Assembly (NCBI GenBank): GCA_036522115.1
Contig: DATDGL010000007.1
Location: 8,262 to 72,261, forward strand
Direction of reading: 5' to 3'
Source: Angelobacter sp036522115
Lineage (GTDB): Bacteria; Acidobacteriota; Terriglobia; Terriglobales; Acidobacteriaceae
DNA length: 64,000 nucleotides
Shown here: in pieces, positions 41,773 to 50,891 of the stretch
Layout of the letters: each line of letters opens with the position of its first letter
Position numbering within the stretch: the stretch's first letter is position 1
The notes under the pieces: model-generated
Database searches by the model: none
Seen by the model: the letters and a program-made list of their open reading frames with translations, nothing else
What the model was told of the DNA's origin: nothing
Translations under genes and position numbers: made by a program

Positions 41773-43731
41773 ATGGCAATGCACCTGACGCTGCGCCGTG
41801 AGAGTATTCACCTGTGTGTTCTTCTTCCTTTTTTTCCCATTTTGATCTGCTTGTGCGTCTTCATAATGGCGGCGGCGGCATATTCGCAGGACCTGGGCCT
41901 CATTGAAGGGCACAGCCTTGAAGTGCGGAATCTGCCGCCGTTGGCGTGCCCTTCCGATCCGGACTCTCTGCCACAAGCGGATGTCGCGCAATACCACGAC
42001 AAACTTGATAAAGCGGTCAAGTATCTGCGTGAACAACTTCCCAAGCTCCAGAAACAAGCGTCAGCATCAACGGTCCTGGGAGATGCGAGTCCATCCATTT
42101 CCAAATCAATCGGGCCGCTCGTTGAGGCATTGGGTAATGAGAAGACAGATGTCTGTCAAGCTGCCGCCGCTTTTTCGAAAATCAAAGTGGGAAAAGTGCC
42201 CCAGCCGCCTGTTACCGCCATCCTGATCTCGCCCGATTCCAATGTTTTCGACGATCTTGAGGTTGGTAATCAGTCACAGCCTGCCACTTTCAGCATCACC
42301 AACAAGTCATCGGGCCCAATCCAGCTCAATCCCGCTCAAATCCTGAGGTGCGATGATGCGGGAAAATGCGACAAGCCCTCGCAGGAATTTGCATTCAGCC
42401 AGGGTAGCTCCCAGGTTTGTCCGAACTATCTGGATGCAGCAGGGAACTGCGTCGTCCAGGTTATTTTCACGCCGGGCTGGTCGGGCAAGTTCAACGCCCA
42501 GGTGCGCATGACTTTTGTTGATCCCACGGGACAACCAGGCGTGGCGAGAGTGCAACTCATCGGCTCTGCGCACGTGGCCAATGTCGCTGGCATCAATGGT
42601 GATGGTTCAGGCTCCAACAACCCTTCTATGCGTTCGGTCGTCGGCTTTGACATCTCCGGCGCCAGTTCAGCCGCTAATCAGCAAAAAGCATTTGCGGAAT
42701 TCGACCTGAATGCCCCCATAGGACGCGCTGGCAAGGTGTGTGTTGATGCGCATGGCAGGCCTCACGGACAGGATGGTAAGTCTTACGCCAACTCTTTGTG
42801 CGACCAGGACCAGAAAAACTATCACTATCTACCTCGCAGAGACCCGCTGGAACGCCGTCTTTGGGCCTTTTTTGATCCGCGCATTACCAGTCTGCCTCAA
42901 GCCCGTAGCGCCATTTCCAATCTGAACGTCCAGGGTTTTAGTGACTTCTTCAACGGGCAAACTACGGATTTGGTCCAGGGACTGGATGTGCAGGGAGGCC
43001 TTGAGTACGTGCTGTTTAAGCCGCGCACGGGCATCCCTTTTTTCTCCTCTTATAAGAATGCGCACGCGCGCTTGGGAGTAGCATTAGTAGCCGGCGCAGG
43101 TTTCACCACTCCGTTTGCAACTCCGAGCGCGACCCCCACCGTCTTCGCATTGCCCACGGGCAGTCCGTTGATAACCCAATTCAACGTGCCCGCGGGCTTT
43201 ACCAATATCGCCTTCATCGACCGTGAGCGGTCGCGGTTTTTCCGCAAATATTTTGCCGGAATTCGCCTTAAGACCTACCAGTTCACAGATCTTGTTAAAG
43301 GGGCTTGCGATCCTGATTACGACCGGCCCTGTGAAGGTCTCTATAACCTGTTCCCGGGCATCATTGACTTGACCGTCGGCCAGGATGAGCAGGTGACAGC
43401 AGGTCATCTCTCGCACTTCGTCTTCCGCCTCGATGCTGTCTATCCTCTTCCCTTTGCTTCTGCCTTCAATCTCTTCGGCTCCATCAACTCAGCTTTTCAA
43501 AAGAACGTGTCGACAAACCCGTTGATTCTGCCTGCTACCTCTACCACGCCGCTCAATGATCCCTCCGTCTTTATCGTCAATGTCGATCCCCGCAACCGCG
43601 ACATCTATCGGATAGGGCTAGGAGTGAATCTACTGGAGTTGTTTAAATCGAAGACGCCATCACCTGGCAGTAAGGTGCAGGCGCCACCCGATAACCCGCC
43701 GGCGTCCAAACCAGGTCCGCCGGCACTCTAG
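41773..43731 (+). CDS. Large secreted protein with Ig-like (choice-of-anchor/ASH type) domain and barrel-like C-terminus
   Basis: A 652-residue protein. A signal peptide (LLPFFPILICLCVFIMAAAAYS) is followed by a helical segment (KLDKAVKYLREQLPKLQKQ). From about 155 to 270 comes an Ig-like region (FDDLEVGNQSQPATFSITNK, NCVVQVIFTPGWSGKFNAQV, GVARVQLIGSA) like the ASPM/HYDIN-type anchors common in Acidobacteria. The C-terminal 300 residues look beta-rich (LEYVLFKPRTGIPFFSSYKN, RFFRKYFAGIRLKTYQF, RDIYRIGLGVNLLELF) and may form an outer-membrane barrel; a Pro-rich tail ends the protein. Four Cys in the Ig region could form disulfides. Function unknown. Confidence 0.72.
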   Translation: MAMHLTLRRESIHLCVLLPFFPILICLCVFIMAAAAYSQDLGLIEGHSLEVRNLPPLACPSDPDSLPQADVAQYHDKLDKAVKYLREQLPKLQKQASASTVLGDASPSISKSIGPLVEALGNEKTDVCQAAAAFSKIKVGKVPQPPVTAILISPDSNVFDDLEVGNQSQPATFSITNKSSGPIQLNPAQILRCDDAGKCDKPSQEFAFSQGSSQVCPNYLDAAGNCVVQVIFTPGWSGKFNAQVRMTFVDPTGQPGVARVQLIGSAHVANVAGINGDGSGSNNPSMRSVVGFDISGASSAANQQKAFAEFDLNAPIGRAGKVCVDAHGRPHGQDGKSYANSLCDQDQKNYHYLPRRDPLERRLWAFFDPRITSLPQARSAISNLNVQGFSDFFNGQTTDLVQGLDVQGGLEYVLFKPRTGIPFFSSYKNAHARLGVALVAGAGFTTPFATPSATPTVFALPTGSPLITQFNVPAGFTNIAFIDRERSRFFRKYFAGIRLKTYQFTDLVKGACDPDYDRPCEGLYNLFPGIIDLTVGQDEQVTAGHLSHFVFRLDAVYPLPFASAFNLFGSINSAFQKNVSTNPLILPATSTTPLNDPSVFIVNVDPRNRDIYRIGLGVNLLELFKSKTPSPGSKVQAPPDNPPASKPGPPAL

Positions 43732-43744
43732 GACGAGCCACCCT

Positions 43745-44785
43745 TCAGAACAACTCCGGCTGCCTTCCATACTTGAGGTTGAAGTGTTCGTAGGCCAGGC
43801 GCGTAGCCATGCGGCCTCGGGGCGTGCGGTCCAGAAAGCCGATCTGGATCAGGAACGGCTCATAGATTTCTTCCAGCGCATCCGGTTCTTCCGCCAAAGC
43901 TGCCGCCAGCGTATTCAATCCCACCGGGCCGCCGCCGTATTTCTGAATAATGGTCAACAGCAGCCGCCGGTCAATCTCATCAAAGCCGTGCTGGTCCACT
44001 TCCAGCATCTCCAATGCTGCCTGCGCCGTGGCCTTGTCGATCCGCCCTGGGCCGCGCACCTGGGCAAAGTCACGCACCCGCCGCAACAACCGGTTGGCGA
44101 TTCGAGGAGTACCCCGCGCGCGCCCCGACAGCTCTTCCGCTCCTTCATCATCAATCTCAATACCCAAGATTTCTGCCGAGCGCGAGATGATGAACTTCAA
44201 CTCGTCATTAGTGTAGAACTCCAGGCGCAACAGGATGCCGAAGCGCGAGCGCAAGGGCGAGGACAGCAATCCGGCGCGCGTAGTAGCGGCCACAAAAGTA
44301 AATGGCTTCACCTCAATGGTGTGAGTGCGCGCCGAGGGGCCCTGGCCGATGATGATGTCCAGCTTGTAGTCCTCCAGGGCCGAGTACAGAATCTCCTCCA
44401 GCGCAGGCTGCAGACGGTGTACTTCATCAAAGAAGAGGACCTGCTTATCCACTACGTTGGTCAGGATGGCGGTGAGGTCGCCTTTGATCTGGATGGTAGG
44501 TCCAGCGGTCTGCTGGAAATGAACCCCCATCTCGTTGGCGATGATAGTTGCCAGAGTCGTCTTGCCCAGCCCGGGCGGACCGTAAAGGAGCACATGGTCC
44601 AGCGCTTCCTTGCGCGATCTGGCCGCCTCAATGGCTACGGCCAGATTGTCCTTCACCTTCTTCTGCCCAATGAATTCGCGCAGCAGCCGGGGGCGCAGTT
44701 TGAGTTCAAACGACGCATCATCTTCCGCCTGGATTGCGGAAACCAGCCGATCTTTATCAGCAGATTTTTCGTTTGACGCAGGCAC
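43745..44785 (-). CDS. ruvB: Holliday junction DNA helicase RuvB
   Basis: A 346-residue AAA+ ATPase. RPRLLREFIGQKKVKDNL begins the family core, Walker A is YGPPGLGKTTLA, Walker B is LFFDEVHRL, and sensor 1 with following segment is AATTRAGLLSSPLRSRFG. The C-terminal winged helix contains FLDRTPRGRMAT. It drives branch migration with RuvA. RuvA and RuvC are not in the window. It converges with the secreted protein gene 14 bp away. Confidence 0.96.
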   Translation of the reverse strand: MPASNEKSADKDRLVSAIQAEDDASFELKLRPRLLREFIGQKKVKDNLAVAIEAARSRKEALDHVLLYGPPGLGKTTLATIIANEMGVHFQQTAGPTIQIKGDLTAILTNVVDKQVLFFDEVHRLQPALEEILYSALEDYKLDIIIGQGPSARTHTIEVKPFTFVAATTRAGLLSSPLRSRFGILLRLEFYTNDELKFIISRSAEILGIEIDDEGAEELSGRARGTPRIANRLLRRVRDFAQVRGPGRIDKATAQAALEMLEVDQHGFDEIDRRLLLTIIQKYGGGPVGLNTLAAALAEEPDALEEIYEPFLIQIGFLDRTPRGRMATRLAYEHFNLKYGRQPELF

Positions 44786-44917
44786 TAGGGCGATGGTAAA
44801 GCGAAATCAACAAAAATGCCAGAAGCAGAATTGCTGAACAGTTTTCCTCCCATCAAAAAATCTATCGCCGCCTGACAAAAGTCCCTTAGAATTACTGCCT
44901 TTCATCTGGAGGCGCTG

Positions 44918-45223
44918 ATGAGTAATCGTTGGGAGATTGCGGGCTCATGTATGACCGTATTGGGAGCAGGTTGGCTCTCAGTGGAGGCATTCTTGATTCG
45001 CAATCGTATTCGGGAAGAGGCGGGGGCTGCCGAACTTCTGGAGATTGTCAAAAAGGCTAATGCTGAAGAAGTCTTAACCACTAAAGACGGCAGGACGCTC
45101 AAATCACAAGAAGCATTGCGCTTGTGGCTTGCAGGGAGGACGATTGCGTGGAATTGGGTCGGCCTGGGTTTAATCGCAATTGGCTTTGTGCTTGACTTGA
45201 TTGGAAAGTTCAAGTCCTTATGA
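44918..45223 (+). CDS. Small hypothetical membrane protein
   Basis: A 101-residue protein with two hydrophobic helices, residues 7-26 (IAGSCMTVLGAGWLSVEAFL) and about 77-95 (WVGLGLIAIGFVLDLIG), separated by a charged helix (NRIREEAGAAELLEIVKKAN) and KDGRTLKSQEALRLW. GGAGG lies 7 nt before the ATG. No family recognised. The 3' end overlaps the convergent minus-strand frame at 45210-45521 by 14 bp. Confidence 0.6.
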   Translation: MSNRWEIAGSCMTVLGAGWLSVEAFLIRNRIREEAGAAELLEIVKKANAEEVLTTKDGRTLKSQEALRLWLAGRTIAWNWVGLGLIAIGFVLDLIGKFKSL

Positions 45224-45521
45224 GTTCAATTGTCTTAAGAAACAGATGAATCCTCAAAGGTGTACCGTTCGCGTCCCGGTCTGTCTCCTTCTTAAACACT
45301 AGGAGAAACTCCCTGTTGATTGGATAAGAGAAATCATGTCCAAAAATACCATGCGGCTTATACCGAGCGTTCCCAAGCGAGCATTCTACAGTCTTAATCG
45401 CCTCTCCAAGGGCGAAGTCGAAAGAGGCTAAATCATCGAGCGCAGACCGAAGGACGTGCAGGTGGTCACAGAAACGGCGTGTGGGATGAATGTAGATTGG
45501 AATGTTGCCCGTATAGTCCTC
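45210..45521 (-). pseudogene. Open frame of 103 codons without a standard start, downstream of the AbrB gene
   Basis: Between stops at 45522-45524 and 45210-45212 the minus strand encodes a protein-like sequence including IPIYIHPTRRFCDHLHVL, RSALDDLASFDFALGEAIKT, GHDFSYPINREFLLVF and PLRIHLFLKTIELI. The first ATG/GTG/TTG is too late to be useful. It may be the 3' part of a gene that lost its start, or a frameshifted partner of the AbrB-domain gene that ends 59 bp upstream. The alternation of charged and hydrophobic residues argues for real coding. No family is recognised. Confidence 0.5.
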
Positions 45522-45580
45522 TCAGCAAAAGAATTGAAGGATTATACAGATCAACTTAATTCCCAAAGATAACTATTACC

Positions 45581-46315
45581 CTATCTTTTCCGCTGCTGCC
45601 AGTGCTCGGCTCTCACGGCCGTCTCCCGCTTGGCGAACTTTGCAGTATCCTTGCTTTGTAGATATTTGATGGCTTCTTCAGCGCTGCCAAAGGTTTCATA
45701 AGAGCCACTGGCAATGTCATCTTCCGCCAGGGCTTCTTCGCGCTTCGCCTCAGCGGAACCAACCGGAACCAAAATAGTGGGCTTCAAGTAAACAGAACCC
45801 TCCGATGTTCGACCGATTTCCAGGAAATCTCCTGCGCGAACAGCCATTCCAGAAATGATCTCAGCAGGAAGCGTAATTTGGTTCCGCTCCCGAATCCGTA
45901 TGAACTTACGAATCGAAATAACTCTCTCAGCAATAAGAGGCTGCGGAGGATGACTAAACGGCCGGTGAGGATAAACTTCAAGGACGCCAACGGTTTTGGC
46001 TGCAATCTCAGTCGTCGCTTCCGGAGGAGTGAAGAAACACAGAAAGCGATAGATGCCTGCGATGATCATTGTGCACGAATCGCCATCTAACACTGTATCG
46101 GTTTCGTTTCCTTCCGGCGAGAGAAATACGACTCTGAGTTTGCCGCCTTTGGGGTCTTTGAAGCGGACGGTTTTACCGTTGTCCACCTGTCCCGGATTAA
46201 CCGTGACTCCACCACTGGTTGAGTCATACTCGACCAGGATCTGATGAACATCTGCAAGGTTCGCAGTTTGCGGAACAGCGCCATTCGGGTTTACTTGATA
46301 AGTTGTAAGTGGCAT
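45581..46315 (-). CDS. AbrB/SpoVT-domain protein fused to a novel N-terminal domain
   Basis: A 244-residue protein. The first 120 residues have a beta-rich sequence (ADVHQILVEYDSTSGGVTVN, TVRFKDPKGGKLRVVFLSPE, CTMIIAGIYRFLCFF) of no family I recognise. Residues about 130-180 are an AbrB swapped-hairpin domain: ISIRKFIRIRERNQITLPAE followed by AVRAGDFLEI. The C-terminus is a charged helix with ETFGSAEEAIKYLQSKD, like antitoxin tails. AbrB domains bind DNA, often as antitoxins. AAGGAGG precedes the ATG. Downstream is a start-less frame that could be a decayed partner. Confidence 0.78.
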   Translation of the reverse strand: MPLTTYQVNPNGAVPQTANLADVHQILVEYDSTSGGVTVNPGQVDNGKTVRFKDPKGGKLRVVFLSPEGNETDTVLDGDSCTMIIAGIYRFLCFFTPPEATTEIAAKTVGVLEVYPHRPFSHPPQPLIAERVISIRKFIRIRERNQITLPAEIISGMAVRAGDFLEIGRTSEGSVYLKPTILVPVGSAEAKREEALAEDDIASGSYETFGSAEEAIKYLQSKDTAKFAKRETAVRAEHWQQRKR

Positions 46316-46607
46316 AGACTCAGCCTCCTTGCTGGGTGACTCGGAGAAGGCGCTTGCCTCAGCAGCTATGGCCAGTCCCCCAAGACTGCAAAGAAATGAA
46401 CCACATCCTGATCTAGAGGATTGCAGCCTGATTCTCGCTTTAGATCATTGATGCCCTAAAGTTAAGTGTATCATGGACTAAAGGAAATCAGAAAATTTGA
46501 AAATCCGAAATCCTCAAAACCCCATAACAAACAATTAGAACCCTCAAAAACCTGGGGGGTTGTAATGATAAGCTATTTAGAATCAATTGGTTATGCAACC
46601 AATAGGC

Positions 46608-47759
46608 TCATTGTTTGGCTACATTTGCATCTTCCAGTCGCTTCAGCGTGGCCCGCACCTCCGGCGCGTTATCTGCGTTCGGAGCAATCGTCAGGTAGTC
46701 CCGCATTTCCTGCGCGGCGCCGGCATAATCGCCGCTCTGGATGAAAATCTGGCTCAGCAACAAGGACACGTCCGGGTGGTGGTGCTCGGCGTCCAGCGCC
46801 TTGAATTTACGGGCATTCTCCTGGGCCAGCTCCAGCTTTCCCAGATTGTAGGCGGCAACGGCGTTGTAGAAATATGCGGAGGAAAAGGCTGCGGGATTCA
46901 TTCTCAGCACCTGGTCAGTAAACTGCAGCGCGTCCGGCCACCTCTTTTCCTGCATCGCCACCAGCGCAAGCCCAAAATAGGGATTCACAAAGTGTGGATC
47001 GGCCGTCAGCGCCTGCTGATATTCTTTCACCGCCTGCTCCATCTGCTTCTGCTGCTGATGGATGTCCCCCAGAAGCGACCATGCCGCCGCCAGGCCCGGA
47101 TACATCTTTACCGCCTTGGCCAGCTCTTTTTCAGCCTCGGCAAGCTTGTTCTCATCGAAGGCTTTGCGTCCTTTTTCATAAGCGTGTTTGGCGTCGCCGG
47201 GGGCATTCAGCGTGGTCATGCTGATGGTTGTTCCGGACACATTGTCCATGTGCTTGAGGAAGATCGTCCCCAGATCGTATTGCCAGGAGCTTCCCTGGAG
47301 CCGCAGCGATACGGCGCTGGAAAGAAAGCCGGCAAGAACAGCGCGAATCTCGCAGCCCTGGTACTTTGCCTTCAGCGCGTCCTGGTTTTGGCTGGACGGC
47401 TGCGCATCGTTGCTGAACAGGTTGCTGTTTTCACTGGCGTCCTGAAAACCTGCGTTTTGATCAAGCTGGAATTGGAATGCACCTTTGCCATCTGTATATC
47501 CCTGTCTTCGCGCAACCCCGTTGCACACCCTCTCAATGACCACCGGCTCCGGCGGGGCCCCGCCTCCGTCCACCAGGACCTTTCCCGAAATGAACAAGGG
47601 TTGCAGCGTGCTCGGCTGCGTGGTGGACGGCGTGGTTGAGGTGGTGGGGGGCTTGCCGTTGGGGGCGCCCTTGCCCTTCTGCGCCTCCATAAAAGACGTC
47701 GCGCTGATCACCATTCCTAAAATGAGTGGGATTCTGAGAAGAGAGGAACTGGTCTTCAT
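46608..47759 (-). CDS. Secreted TPR protein with N-terminal carboxypeptidase-like domain
   Basis: A 383-residue protein with a signal peptide (LRIPLILGMVISATSFMEAQ), a Thr/Ser/Pro-rich linker (PPTTSTTPSTTQPST), a beta-sandwich (ISGKVLVDGGGAPPEPVVIE, GYTDGKGAFQFQLDQ) and three to four TPR units from about residue 210 (AYEKGRKAFDENKLAEAEKE, WSLLGDIHQQQKQMEQAVKE, YFYNAVAAYNLGKLELAQEN). It has the architecture of the protein at 20857-22017. Likely periplasmic. GGAGG precedes the ATG. 292 bp downstream, toward the AbrB gene, contain nothing recognisable. Confidence 0.8.
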   Translation of the reverse strand: MKTSSSLLRIPLILGMVISATSFMEAQKGKGAPNGKPPTTSTTPSTTQPSTLQPLFISGKVLVDGGGAPPEPVVIERVCNGVARRQGYTDGKGAFQFQLDQNAGFQDASENSNLFSNDAQPSSQNQDALKAKYQGCEIRAVLAGFLSSAVSLRLQGSSWQYDLGTIFLKHMDNVSGTTISMTTLNAPGDAKHAYEKGRKAFDENKLAEAEKELAKAVKMYPGLAAAWSLLGDIHQQQKQMEQAVKEYQQALTADPHFVNPYFGLALVAMQEKRWPDALQFTDQVLRMNPAAFSSAYFYNAVAAYNLGKLELAQENARKFKALDAEHHHPDVSLLLSQIFIQSGDYAGAAQEMRDYLTIAPNADNAPEVRATLKRLEDANVAKQ

Positions 47760-48033
47760 TGGATGCCTCCGCTGGTCTTTTGATCAACCGGTTTAGGAGT
47801 CGCTGTTGGCAGCTTTGAGCTGTCAGGAAAAGCAAATACCGCTAAACGCCCTCAAGGGTCGAAGAAATACCGGACGAATGTTACCCTCTTTTGCTATTGA
47901 TGTCGCAGGGAAAATTTGGAGAGCCATGGAACTATTTTCTCCTGCGATCAGTATCTACCAGAAAGTGGGGCTGGGTCTGCCCATCGATTTTCGTCCAAAG
48001 ATTTAAAGATATTCGGTGATTGCGGAGGCAATG

Positions 48034-50481
48034 ATGAGTACTTTCTGGCACGATCTGCGTTATGGCCTGAGACTTCTACTCAAAAATCCTGGGTTCGCAG
48101 GAGCGGCCATAGTCTGCCTGGCTTTGGGCATTGGCGCCACCACGGCAATTTTCAGCGTGGTGAATGCCGTTCTTCTTCGGCCGTTGCCCTACGCCCAGCC
48201 CGAACGCCTGATCAAAGTTTATTCGGAGTTTCCCAATCAGTCTTCTGGACGCAGATTCTGGATATCGCCTCCGGAATATATCGATCTAAAGCGCGATACC
48301 AAATCCTGGGAATCTCTGGATGCATGGGTTAACAATGGCGTCAACCTGGGCGGAAAAATGGAGCCGGTGCGCATTACTGCCTCCTTTGTGACCGGAGGCC
48401 TTCTGCGGTCTCTGGGTGTTACGCCTGCATTGGGGCGCGTGATTACGCCTGAGGACGACGACCCCAGGGCCAATACCGTTGTAGATATCTCTTATGGAGT
48501 GTGGCAGCGCGTATTTGCCGGCGATCCAAACATTGTGGGCAAAGAAGCCCTGCTCAATGGCCGCAAGTGTACCATTATCGGCGTGATGCCCGATGGCTTC
48601 GTTTTTCCTCCGGGAGAGATTCCGGTTCCTGAAGCCTGGTCAGCACTTCAGATTGATCCGGCAAGACCGGGAAACCGCGGCTCACACTACCTTTATCTGC
48701 TCGGACGCCTTAAGCAAAACGTCAGTGCCCAGCAGGCGCAATCCGAACTTGAATCTCTGGTGAGATACTGGGGCGGCAAAGCGTCTGCGCGCGAACACAG
48801 CTTGGATCCCCAAAACCATACTCTGGTCAGCTTTCCTTTTCAGTCTGAGGTTGTCAGCAATGTTCGTCTCGCGCTCGCGGTGCTGATGGGCGCCGTGGTT
48901 TTCGTCCTGCTGATCGCCTGCGTCAATGTCGCCAATCTGTTGTTGGCCCGCGCGGAAGCGCGTCAGCGCGAGGTTGCCATCCGCAGTGCTCTGGGCGCAT
49001 CTTTCGGGCGATTACTGCGCCAGTTCATTGCTGAAGGTGTCCTGCTATCGTTTTTCGGCGCGCTCTTGGGTGTTGGTCTGGCTTTTGCCGCACTGAAGCT
49101 GATCACGGTCGGCAATGCAGGAAAAATTCCTCGCGCTGATGAGATCGCAATCGATTGGCACGTCCTGCTGGTCGCGCTGGCTGTCTCCATTCTCACCGGA
49201 GTGGCTTTTGGACTCGCGCCCGCCTTCCATCTCGCCATCCGAAACGTCTTTGTCTTGCTCAAGGATGCTGCCGGATGGAGCACGTCCACTCTTAGCGCGC
49301 AGAATTTCCGCCGCGTGCTGGTAGCAGTGGAGATTTCGCTGGCCGTGGTCTTGCTGATTGGCTGCGGACTGATGCTCCGCGCTTTCTGGAAGCTGCAGCA
49401 GGTTCATGTGGTCCCTGATCCCCAGACGCTGATCACCATGCGCGTGAGCTTGCCAACTGCCACTTACAACGACAACCTGAAGATCGAACAATTCTGGTCC
49501 AGGCTCAAAGAGCGCGTTTCTCAGTTGCCTGGAGTGCAAGTGAGCTTCAGCAGCGGCCTGCCTCCTCTGCGGCAGAAAGACGTCAATACTACGGACATCG
49601 AAGGCTTCGTCCAGAAGAAGGGCGGCCCCACTCCCGAGATTGATTTCTACAACGATGTGAGCGAAGGCTATTTTGAAACCATGGGAATTCCATTGGTCGA
49701 AGGACGTTACTTTACCTCCGCCGATACTGAAGGCTCGCAGCCCGTGGTGATAATTAACCAGACCATGGCGCGCATGTATTGGGGAAATGAAAGTGCGATC
49801 GGGCATCACCTTCGGGCCGACAACAGGGATCCCTGGAACACAATCGTGGGCGTTGTGGGAGACGTAAAAAATGCGGGCATCGATCTGCCTGCCGGGACGG
49901 AGCTTTATTTTCCCTTCCGTCAAAAAGAAGGCTACGGGGACTCTACTGGGTCCTGGTCATTGCGCAGCAGCCTCGCCCCTTCGGTCATTGCCGGCAGCGT
50001 GCGCCGGGAATTGCACGATCTGGAGCCTGCCGCGGCAATATCTCAGGGCAGGACTATGGAGGAGATGATTTACTCCTCCCAATCGCGGCCGCGTCTTCTC
50101 ACTCTGCTCCTCAGCATCTTTTCCCTCGTGGCTCTGGTGCTTGCAGCCATTGGGATCTACGGCCTGCTCTCCTATCTGGTGGCCCAACGCGGCAAAGAAT
50201 TCGGGTTGCGCATGGCCTTGGGCGCTCCGCGCCCCCATGTGCTGGGCTTGGTCTTGAAGCAGGGTGCATGGCTTGCTATCACAGGAGTACTTGCCGGATT
50301 AGGGGCTGCCATTGCCCTGACGCGCTTGATGGCAACGCTTCTCTTTGAAGTCCGGGCCACTGATCCGCTGACTTTTCTGGTGATGCCCGCACTGCTGGCT
50401 GGCGTGGCCCTGACCGCCAGCTACATTCCCGCCCGCCGCGCAACCAGGGTAGATCCCATGGTCGCGCTGAGGTATGAATGA
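48034..50481 (+). CDS. ABC transporter permease of the ADOP type (two FtsX domains, no cognate ATPase nearby)
   Basis: An 815-residue membrane protein. MSTFWHDLRYGLRLLLKNPG followed by FAGAAIVCLALGIGATTAIF is the typical opening. A MacB-like periplasmic domain spans about 60-240, an FtsX domain (LLIACVNVANLLLARAEARQ, REVAIRSALGASFGRLLRQF) about 285-420, a second periplasmic domain to about 670 and a second FtsX domain (GIYGLLSYLVAQRGKEFGLR) at the end. This is the acidobacterial duplicated orphan permease. The ATP-binding subunit is not adjacent. GGAGG 5 nt before the ATG at 48034 sets the start. Confidence 0.9.
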   Translation: MSTFWHDLRYGLRLLLKNPGFAGAAIVCLALGIGATTAIFSVVNAVLLRPLPYAQPERLIKVYSEFPNQSSGRRFWISPPEYIDLKRDTKSWESLDAWVNNGVNLGGKMEPVRITASFVTGGLLRSLGVTPALGRVITPEDDDPRANTVVDISYGVWQRVFAGDPNIVGKEALLNGRKCTIIGVMPDGFVFPPGEIPVPEAWSALQIDPARPGNRGSHYLYLLGRLKQNVSAQQAQSELESLVRYWGGKASAREHSLDPQNHTLVSFPFQSEVVSNVRLALAVLMGAVVFVLLIACVNVANLLLARAEARQREVAIRSALGASFGRLLRQFIAEGVLLSFFGALLGVGLAFAALKLITVGNAGKIPRADEIAIDWHVLLVALAVSILTGVAFGLAPAFHLAIRNVFVLLKDAAGWSTSTLSAQNFRRVLVAVEISLAVVLLIGCGLMLRAFWKLQQVHVVPDPQTLITMRVSLPTATYNDNLKIEQFWSRLKERVSQLPGVQVSFSSGLPPLRQKDVNTTDIEGFVQKKGGPTPEIDFYNDVSEGYFETMGIPLVEGRYFTSADTEGSQPVVIINQTMARMYWGNESAIGHHLRADNRDPWNTIVGVVGDVKNAGIDLPAGTELYFPFRQKEGYGDSTGSWSLRSSLAPSVIAGSVRRELHDLEPAAAISQGRTMEEMIYSSQSRPRLLTLLLSIFSLVALVLAAIGIYGLLSYLVAQRGKEFGLRMALGAPRPHVLGLVLKQGAWLAITGVLAGLGAAIALTRLMATLLFEVRATDPLTFLVMPALLAGVALTASYIPARRATRVDPMVALRYE

Positions 50482-50656
50482 AAAGAATCGCGCGTGACCA
50501 GGTGATCCGATAATCGGAAGGTCCTATTTTTTTACTTATTGTGGTTGCTGGGTCTGTGCTCTCGGATCTTGTCCCTGGCGCAGCGAACATGGGGGTGGGT
50601 TTATGTCTTTGTTGTTGCCGTTGCAGTTGCTAACTACCCGGCGCTTGCATAACGGC

Positions 50657-50866
50657 CTAAGTACTGTTTTTCCGCGTTTCTCCCAGTTCCACAAGTACGT
50701 CCTGTGCCACTATCTTGTTACCTTCATAAACGGCGTGGACCAGGCGCATCTGACTGGAGTAGTTTCGAGTCATGACGGATGCAATTTCAACATCGTTGAA
50801 AGCCGCAACCATCTCCCACCGTTTGCCGTTCACGACCCAAATTTGATACTGCTCCCAGCGGCCCAT
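50657..50866 (-). CDS. Small conserved hypothetical protein
   Basis: A 69-residue basic, soluble protein: WEQYQIWVVNGKRWEMVAAF, DVEIASVMTRNYSSQMRLVH and YEGNKIVAQDVLVELGETR. The alternating pattern suggests a small alpha/beta fold. No family name is known to me, but the internal order EQYQIWV, AAF, VYEG, QDVL looks selected rather than random. The ribosome site is weak. It lies 25 bp downstream of the DUF4919 gene on the same strand and may share its transcript. Confidence 0.55.
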   Translation of the reverse strand: MGRWEQYQIWVVNGKRWEMVAAFNDVEIASVMTRNYSSQMRLVHAVYEGNKIVAQDVLVELGETRKNST

Positions 50867-50891
50867 ATCTCAAGTCTCTCATAAGTCCCTC

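Noticed and set aside
41470..42057. N-terminal extension of ispE by almost 200 codons
   Set aside because: The frame is open but homology starts at the ATG at 41467-41469, and the extension overlaps the divergent secreted-protein gene.
43784..44776. A 330-codon open frame on the plus strand inside ruvB
   Set aside because: Antisense shadow of ruvB; no family motifs and a biased Gln/Arg/Ser composition.
48034..50481. Macrolide-type MacB transporter
   Set aside because: No ATPase domain in the chain and no adjacent ATP-binding or membrane-fusion gene; two FtsX domains point to the orphan ADOP permease type.
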